Below are positions 7,751 to 11,302 of a DNA stretch of 11,302 nucleotides, piece by piece. The position numbers and the translations under genes are program-made. The stretch comes from Acidobacteriaceae bacterium (GTDB taxonomy: Bacteria; Acidobacteriota; Terriglobia; Terriglobales; Acidobacteriaceae), in contig PLSH01000342.1 in the NCBI GenBank assembly GCA_003165095.1, forward strand, positions 1,274 through 12,575, written 5' to 3'. A model generated the notes under the pieces. That model was not told the origin of the DNA. It did not search any database and was given only the letters and a program-made list of their open reading frames with translations. Positions within the stretch are counted from its first letter, which is position 1, and each line of letters begins with the position of its first letter.

Positions 7751-7836
7751 CTCCACCTGAGAACGGGCCGACCCGCGTCTCTTGCAGGAAAATCTAACCC
7801 CTTTGACCGCGCCCGAGGTAAAACAGCTTGTCCCCC

Positions 7837-7856
7837 TTTGCGAATTTTTCGACAAA
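7837..7856. promoter_or_regulatory. Imperfect dyad in divergent promoter region
   Basis: TTTGCGAA (7837-7844) and TTCGACAAA (7848-7856) are inverted repeats around a TTT centre, with one extra A in the right arm. It is the most AT-rich stretch of the 7720-7958 spacer between the divergent DUF4139 and flavodoxin-fold genes, which is where promoters and an operator would be expected. No convincing -35/-10 pair was found. This is a candidate operator only. Confidence 0.2.
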
Positions 7857-7958
7857 TAGCCGTACCAAGCGTCACGGAAACCCAATCCGCCGGGGAGCAC
7901 AATGGAAATCTGACAATGAATTGAGCCGCTGGTATCGCCGGCCAAGGGAGACATATCC

Positions 7959-8591
7959 ATGAACAAAACTCCGAAGGTGGTTGCAGTGAACGGAAGCGCG
8001 CGCAAAGACGGCAATACCGCCATCCTGCTCGGCTACGTTCTGAGGGAGCTTGAAAAGGAGGGCATTGAAACCGAGCTCATCCAGTTGAGCGGCGCTGAAA
8101 TCCATGGCTGCCGCGCCTGCCGCCAGTGCTCAGTAAAAAAGAACCGCCGCTGCTCGCAGACCGGCGACATGGGAAATACATACATCGAAAAGCTGGAGCA
8201 GGCCGACGGCATTCTGCTCGGCTCGCCTACCTATGTGGCTGACGTCTCACCGGAGATCAAGGCGCTCATGGATCGCGCCTGCCTCGTGTCCAAAGCCAAC
8301 GGCGGCATGTTCCGCCGCAAAGTGGGCGCAGCCGTGGTCGCCGTGCGCCGCGCCGGCGCCATGCACGCCTTCGACGCGCTCAACCATTTCTTTCTCATCA
8401 GCGAGATGATCGTGCCCGGCTCGTCTTACTGGAACATCGGCTTCGGGCTCCAGTCCGGCGACGTCGAGCAGGACGCAGAGGGCATTCAGACCATGAAGAC
8501 CCTGGGGCAAAACATGGCTTGGCTGTTGAAGAAGCTCGCGGTTCAGGAATCTCCGGCGCTCGCCCCGGAACCCGCGTCTCAAACTGCCTGA
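7959..8591 (+). CDS. Flavodoxin-fold NAD(P)H-dependent oxidoreductase (Isf-like cysteine motif)
   Basis: This 210-residue cytosolic protein of the NADPH-dependent FMN reductase / iron-sulfur flavoprotein group is expected to bind FMN and transfer electrons from NAD(P)H or a small carrier. NGSARKDGNT (11-20) is the FMN phosphate loop. GSPTYVADVSPEIKALMDR (88-106) is the second flavin-binding block (usual gsPvY...s..lKaliDR). Between them C51, C54, C57 and C65 give CX2CX2CX7C, which fits the compact [4Fe-4S] motif of Isf proteins (CX2CX2CX4-7C). Many flavodoxin-fold relatives have a similar cysteine group without proof of a cluster, so a cluster is inference. GGGAG at 7946-7950 lies eight bases before ATG 7959. 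The stop overlaps the convergent DinB-like gene by 13 bp. It is divergent from the DUF4139 gene. Confidence 0.86.
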   Translation: MNKTPKVVAVNGSARKDGNTAILLGYVLRELEKEGIETELIQLSGAEIHGCRACRQCSVKKNRRCSQTGDMGNTYIEKLEQADGILLGSPTYVADVSPEIKALMDRACLVSKANGGMFRRKVGAAVVAVRRAGAMHAFDALNHFFLISEMIVPGSSYWNIGFGLQSGDVEQDAEGIQTMKTLGQNMAWLLKKLAVQESPALAPEPASQTA

Positions 8592-9067
8592 TCCGCAATC
8601 CGGCGCAACTGGCCAAGGTGATTCAGATCGTGTCCGGCCATGGTCTGCACCACTGTCTGGAACGTCATCTCGCCGCGCTCCGGATGAACCATCGTCCTCC
8701 CGGCCGCAGCCGGCAATGCATCGCCGATCAGCCGCAGATTCCATCCCCGCATGGCCTTGAAAGCTCCCAGCGCCTCTCCGGCGCTTACGCCGCGATACGG
8801 GGCAGCCCATTTGTCCTGGTCGAAGGGCTGAATCGTCGGCCCGTCTTCAGCCAGCGTCTGCCGCAGCCGAAAACCGAAAACCAGTTCACAGTCCGCCAGG
8901 TGGCACAAAATTTCCGCCGCGCTCCACTTTCCAGGCGCCGGCGGAGTAGAAACTCTCGCATCCCCAATTGCCACCAGCACCTCAGCCAACGCCGCAGGCG
9001 TGGAAGCAAGAATAGCCTCAGTCGTCCGCCCGTCAAGAAATCCGTCGTAGGGATTAGCCCTGCTCAT
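8579..9067 (-). CDS. DinB-like family protein
   Basis: This 162-residue four-helix-bundle protein of the DinB/YfiT-like group has a role that is unknown in detail; relatives are putative metal-dependent transferases or thiol-dependent enzymes. The metal-binding triad is visible: H56 in WSAAEILCHLADCE, and H146 and H150 in GHDLNHLGQL, the hallmark HxxxH near the C-terminus. Length is normal for the family. The start at 9067 is supported by GGAG (complement of 9076-9079), eight bases upstream. An in-frame ATG at 9187 would start inside the upstream hydrolase gene and translate the tandem repeat, so it was rejected. The gene lies 76 bp after a hydrolase on the same strand, separated by repeat array B, and its last 13 bases overlap the convergent flavodoxin-fold gene. 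Confidence 0.84.
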   Translation of the reverse strand: MSRANPYDGFLDGRTTEAILASTPAALAEVLVAIGDARVSTPPAPGKWSAAEILCHLADCELVFGFRLRQTLAEDGPTIQPFDQDKWAAPYRGVSAGEALGAFKAMRGWNLRLIGDALPAAAGRTMVHPERGEMTFQTVVQTMAGHDLNHLGQLRRIADQAV

Positions 9068-9096
9068 ACCCTTCTCTCCAAAAAATTCTCCAGCCA

Positions 9097-9140
9097 CCGT
9101 TCCTATTCCCTGACCACTGATCACTGACCACTGATCACTG
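9097..9140 (+). repeat. Array B: 7-bp tandem repeat between two minus-strand genes
   Basis: From 9110 the units CTGACCA and CTGATCA alternate twice and end in CTG (9110-9140). They are preceded by CCGTTCC and TATTCCC (9097-9110). The unit types match those of arrays A and C. The array lies in the 76-bp gap between the minus-strand esterase (stop at 9144) and DinB-like gene (start 9067). The C-rich strand is + here too, so the transcript of the flanking genes would carry the G-rich version. Confidence 0.75.
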
Positions 9141-9143
9141 CTT

Positions 9144-9854
9144 TCACACGTACTGCTCCACCATCCGCCGCCACGTCGGCCAGTCATGCGAGTTTGGCGA
9201 GTCCCAAACGTAAAGCCGGTGCGGAATTCCCTTGGAGCCGAGAATGCCGGAAAGGTTCTGGTTCTGGCCCAGGCATTGGTCGTCCCAGCCCGTTGCCAGC
9301 ACGTAATTGTTGCGCCGGTAGCATTCGAAAAACCATGGGTCAGTCAGATTGGGAAGAAAGTGCGTAGGCAAATTGAAGTAACAATCCTGGTCGTAATAGC
9401 CGTCGAGAAAATTCGATAGATCGAATGCGCCCGACATGGAGAGCAGTCCGGTAAAAATGTCGGGATGGCGCAGGGCGATATTCGCCGCGTGATAGCCGCC
9501 AAAGCTGCAGCCGAGCGCCACCAGGTGCGGGTCGCCATTCTTCCCCCGCACCAGCGGAGCCACCTCGCTGAGCACGTAATCCTCATACTGCATGTGGCGC
9601 GCAATCCGCCAGCGCGGAGATACCTGCCGGTTATACCAGCTCTCCCTGTCCACGGAGTCGACGCAATAAAGCTGCACGTGACCGCCGTCGATCCTGCCCG
9701 CGAGCGCGGCAACCATCCCGCGGTCCTCAAACTCGAAGAATCGCCCTCCGGAGGTGGGAAACACCACCGCCGGCAGCCCCGCGTGGCCAAAGATCAATAA
9801 TTCCATCTCCCGGCCCAGCCGGCCGGAGTACCACTTGTGATATTCGCGATTCAT
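9144..9854 (-). CDS. Putative esterase, alpha/beta hydrolase (Esterase-D-like family)
   Basis: This 236-residue alpha/beta hydrolase of the putative esterase family is probably a cytosolic serine carboxylesterase; no signal peptide is seen. The nucleophile elbow is GCSFGG with S117 (GxSxG). The likely acid is D191 or D192 in ATGWDDQ, and the likely catalytic base is H223 in SPNSHDWPTW. PAVVFPTSGGRFFEFED (28-44) fits the strand and oxyanion region near the N-terminus. The ATG at 9854 has AAAGG (complement of 9865-9869) ten bases upstream, a weaker but acceptable site. It is divergent from a second esterase-like gene, sharing about 127 bp of spacer, and is followed by repeat array B and the DinB-like gene. 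The substrate is unknown. Confidence 0.85.
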   Translation of the reverse strand: MNREYHKWYSGRLGREMELLIFGHAGLPAVVFPTSGGRFFEFEDRGMVAALAGRIDGGHVQLYCVDSVDRESWYNRQVSPRWRIARHMQYEDYVLSEVAPLVRGKNGDPHLVALGCSFGGYHAANIALRHPDIFTGLLSMSGAFDLSNFLDGYYDQDCYFNLPTHFLPNLTDPWFFECYRRNNYVLATGWDDQCLGQNQNLSGILGSKGIPHRLYVWDSPNSHDWPTWRRMVEQYV

Positions 9855-9981
9855 CGTTTGCGCGCCTTTGGAGAACCGCCGGTTTCTTGATACTGTAACA
9901 GCCTGAGCCTCTGTTTATTTGGGCGCGTGTGCAGTGGCCCTTGGCGTGCGCAATCTACCGGCAAAAGGGGGAACGCAAGGC

Positions 9982-10833
9982 TTGAATCTGGACCCACAGC
10001 CGTGGAACCCCGCCGCGGGCCACCTGCTCACCGCCGGTGACCCGCATCCGCATCCGCGCCTCCACCTCCATCGCGCCTTTTCAAGCCAATTCCTGCCCGA
10101 TAAACGCGACCTCATCGTCTATGTCCCTCCCGGCTACGACCAGCATCCCCAGCGCGCCTACCCGGTTCTCTATCTTCAGGACGGCCAGAACCTCTTCGAC
10201 GGCCGCACCTCCTTCATCCCCGGCTCCGCGTGGCAGGTGCGCGAGCACGCCGACGAAGCCATTCAGGCCGGCGAAGTGGAACCGCTCATCATCGTCGGCA
10301 TCTACAACACCGGCGACCGGCGTTTGGCTGAATACACTCCCGAGCGCGACTGGCGGATGGGCGGCGGCGATGCAGCCAGCTACGGCCTGATGCTCACCCG
10401 GGAGCTGATGCCGTTCGTCGCCGCACGTTACCGCATCCACCTCGAGCGCGAATCCACCGGCCTGGGCGGCTCGTCCCTCGGCGGCCTTTTGACTCTGTAT
10501 CTGGGTCTTCGCCACGCCGAGCGCTTCGGCAAGCTGGCCGTCCTCTCGCCCAGCGTCTGGTGGAACAGCAAAAGCATCCTCGGCTACCTCAACGAGCGCG
10601 CCCCTGAGATCTGGGAGAAACCGCGCATCTGGCTCGACGTAGGCGACCGCGAAGGCCGCCGCACCCTCCATGACGCCGAGCAGCTCAACCGCCGCCTCAA
10701 AGCCAACGGCTGGAAACCCGGCGAAACCCTCCATTTCGAGCGCGTAGCCGGCGGCACGCACGACGAAGCCAGTTGGTCCGTCCGCGTAAGGCCTATGCTG
10801 AGGTTCTTGTTCCCAACTCCCCCCGGCCACTGA
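9982..10833 (+). CDS. Putative esterase, alpha/beta hydrolase (enterochelin-esterase-like group)
   Basis: This protein of about 283 residues belongs to the alpha/beta hydrolase fold of the Esterase-D/IroE-like group, a serine hydrolase. DLIVYVPPGYD and YPVLYLQDGQNLFDG are the family's N-terminal blocks. GGSSLGG holds the nucleophile (S165 with this start, codon 10474-10476). D222 in LDVGD and H260 in GGTHDEASW complete a plausible triad. A His/Pro-rich DPHPHPRLHLH lies near the N-terminus. No ATG fits: the TTG at 9982 follows AAAAGGGGGA (9963-9972) by nine bases and is preferred. An upstream TTG at 9919 would add 21 non-conserved residues without a ribosome site. The stop codon TGA at 10831-10833 lies inside the first unit of repeat array C. 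No signal peptide is obvious. The gene is divergent from the other esterase. Confidence 0.82.
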   Translation: MNLDPQPWNPAAGHLLTAGDPHPHPRLHLHRAFSSQFLPDKRDLIVYVPPGYDQHPQRAYPVLYLQDGQNLFDGRTSFIPGSAWQVREHADEAIQAGEVEPLIIVGIYNTGDRRLAEYTPERDWRMGGGDAASYGLMLTRELMPFVAARYRIHLERESTGLGGSSLGGLLTLYLGLRHAERFGKLAVLSPSVWWNSKSILGYLNERAPEIWEKPRIWLDVGDREGRRTLHDAEQLNRRLKANGWKPGETLHFERVAGGTHDEASWSVRVRPMLRFLFPTPPGH

Positions 10834-10937
10834 CCACTGGCCCCATACCCTATTCCCCGTTCACTTATTCACTTTTTCACTTATTCACTTCTTCACTCGT
10901 TTCCCTATTCCCTATTCCCCGTTCCCCGCTCCCTGAA
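10827..10937 (+). repeat. Array C: about 15 tandem units of 7-8 bp
   Basis: The stretch divides cleanly into CCACTGA, CCACTGG, CCCCATA, CCCTATT, CCCCGTT, five 8-bp units of the type CACTTATT (10862-10901), TCCCTATT, CCCTATT, CCCCGTT, CCCCGCT and CCCTGAA. The + strand has almost no G for about 100 bases. The first unit supplies the stop codon of the upstream hydrolase. The unit types are shared with arrays A and B. A long C-over-G stretch with regular pyrimidine-C steps directly after a gene is what a Rho loading (rut) site looks like; this role is inference. Confidence 0.75.
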
Positions 10938-10941
10938 GCAC

Positions 10942-10971
10942 TTGCTCCAAAGCCGTCTTTTCGGCGATACT
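10942..10971 (+). promoter_or_regulatory. Candidate promoter of rpsP
   Basis: TTGCTC (10942-10947) and GATACT (10966-10971) are spaced 18 bp. They match the sigma-70 consensus at 3/6 and 4/6 positions. A start point near 10978 would begin the transcript just before the stem-loop at 10982. It is the best match in the gap between array C and rpsP but remains weak. Confidence 0.3.
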
Positions 10972-10981
10972 TAGGTGTTGT

Positions 10982-11051
10982 GTCTTGCGCGGCTGGACGC
11001 ATCTGTCCGGCCTGCCTCAAAGCCGGCTGCGTCCGCGCCGTCCGGCAAGAC
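10982..11051 (+). promoter_or_regulatory. 70-nt nested stem-loop in the rpsP 5' leader
   Basis: Four pairing blocks nest in order. GTCTTGC (10982-10988) pairs with GCAAGAC (11045-11051). CGGC (10990-10993) pairs with GCCG (11037-11040). GGACGCA (10995-11001) pairs with TGCGTCC (11028-11034). CCGGC (11007-11011) pairs with GCCGG (11022-11026), closing a 10-nt loop. That is 23 Watson-Crick pairs with small internal loops. No T-run follows, so it is not a terminator. It ends 20 nt before the AAAGGA ribosome site of rpsP. A role in controlling S16 synthesis is inference. Confidence 0.5.
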
Positions 11052-11087
11052 TCACAAGCTCAAGGATTTCGAAAGGAACCATATCCC

Positions 11088-11302
11088 GTGGTAATGATCC
11101 GTTTGGCGCGCTTTGGCGCCCCCAAGCAACCCTTCTATCGCATCGTGGTCATCGAAAAGGACCGCGCCCGCAACGGCCGCTCCATCGAGGTGGTGGGCAC
11201 CTACAACCCCCGTACCGAACCAGCCACCGTTGAGCTGAAGCACGAGCGCATCGCCTATTGGCGCAGCGTGGGAGCTACGCTCTCCCCCATCGTCCTGAAG
11301 CT
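11088..11302 (+). CDS. rpsP: 30S ribosomal protein S16, N-terminal part (3' end outside window)
   Basis: S16 is a primary-binding protein of the small ribosomal subunit that contacts 16S rRNA and helps 30S assembly. The first 71 codons are present. MIRLARFGAPKQPFYRIVV and RNGRSIEVVGTYNPR are highly characteristic of bacterial S16, and the reading frame is open to the window edge. The start is taken as GTG 11088, because AAAGGA at 11072-11077 lies ten bases upstream. The ATG at 11094 is two codons in but sixteen bases from that site. In most bacteria rpsP leads an operon with rimM, trmD and rplS, which should lie to the right. A long stem-loop and a candidate promoter precede it. Confidence 0.95.
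   Translation, partial: MVMIRLARFGAPKQPFYRIVVIEKDRARNGRSIEVVGTYNPRTEPATVELKHERIAYWRSVGATLSPIVLK

Noticed and set aside
7800..7958. Promoters for the divergent DUF4139 and flavodoxin-fold genes
   Set aside because: Several weak hexamers such as TTGTCC are present, but none has a matching partner at proper spacing on either strand.
9068..9187. Extended N-terminus of the DinB-like protein
   Set aside because: It would translate the tandem repeat and part of the neighbouring hydrolase gene; a good ribosome site supports the start at 9067.
9855..9918. Sigma-70 promoter around TTGATACTGTAAC
   Set aside because: TTGATA (near 9886) lacks a reasonable -10 box at 16-18 bp, and GATACT lacks a good -35, so I do not call it.
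10081..10830. 249-codon minus-strand frame opposite the second esterase
   Set aside because: The + strand carries the hydrolase blocks and catalytic residues; the antisense product has none.
10827..10937. CRISPR array
   Set aside because: Units are only 7-8 bp, contiguous and degenerate, with no spacers and no cas genes.
10985..11233. 82-codon + frame over the rpsP leader and gene start
   Set aside because: It is out of frame with the unmistakable S16 sequence that begins at 11088.

Overview
This GC-rich window (roughly 60% or more G+C by eye) reads as chromosomal DNA from a soil-type bacterium. The best guess is Acidobacteriota. That rests on the look of the proteins (a GH29 fucosidase with a Tat-like signal, an unassigned ATP-grasp protein, a secreted DUF4139 protein, a DinB-like protein) and on short 7-8 bp tandem repeats between genes. 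It is an inference, not a proof. No tRNA, rRNA, CRISPR array, insertion sequence or phage gene is visible.

Left part (1-3402, + strand): the C-terminal part of an aldo/keto reductase, a zinc-dependent medium-chain dehydrogenase and an exported GH29 alpha-L-fucosidase follow each other on one strand. They look like a small sugar-use operon: the fucosidase releases a deoxy-sugar outside the cytoplasm and the two oxidoreductases could act on it inside. The fucosidase overlaps, tail to tail, a minus-strand ATP-grasp (RimK-like) gene of unknown substrate (3377-4552).

Middle (4553-8591): a divergent 282-bp spacer containing a 9-bp perfect inverted repeat leads to a cytidylate kinase-like P-loop protein (+). 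This faces a large secreted DUF4139 protein (-) across a 41-bp gap filled by a 7-bp repeat array. Divergent from the DUF4139 gene is a flavodoxin-fold oxidoreductase carrying an iron-sulfur-flavoprotein-like cysteine motif (+).

Right part (8579-11302): a DinB-like metal-binding protein and an esterase-family hydrolase lie on the minus strand, separated by a second repeat array. A second, different esterase-family hydrolase lies on the plus strand and probably uses a TTG start. It ends inside a third array of about fifteen 7-8 bp units. After that come a plausible promoter, a 70-nt nested stem-loop and the start of rpsP (ribosomal protein S16), which runs off the window.

The genes are mostly ordinary single functions. 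The two signals that known genes do not explain are the dispersed C-rich, 7-8 bp periodic intergenic arrays and the structured rpsP leader.
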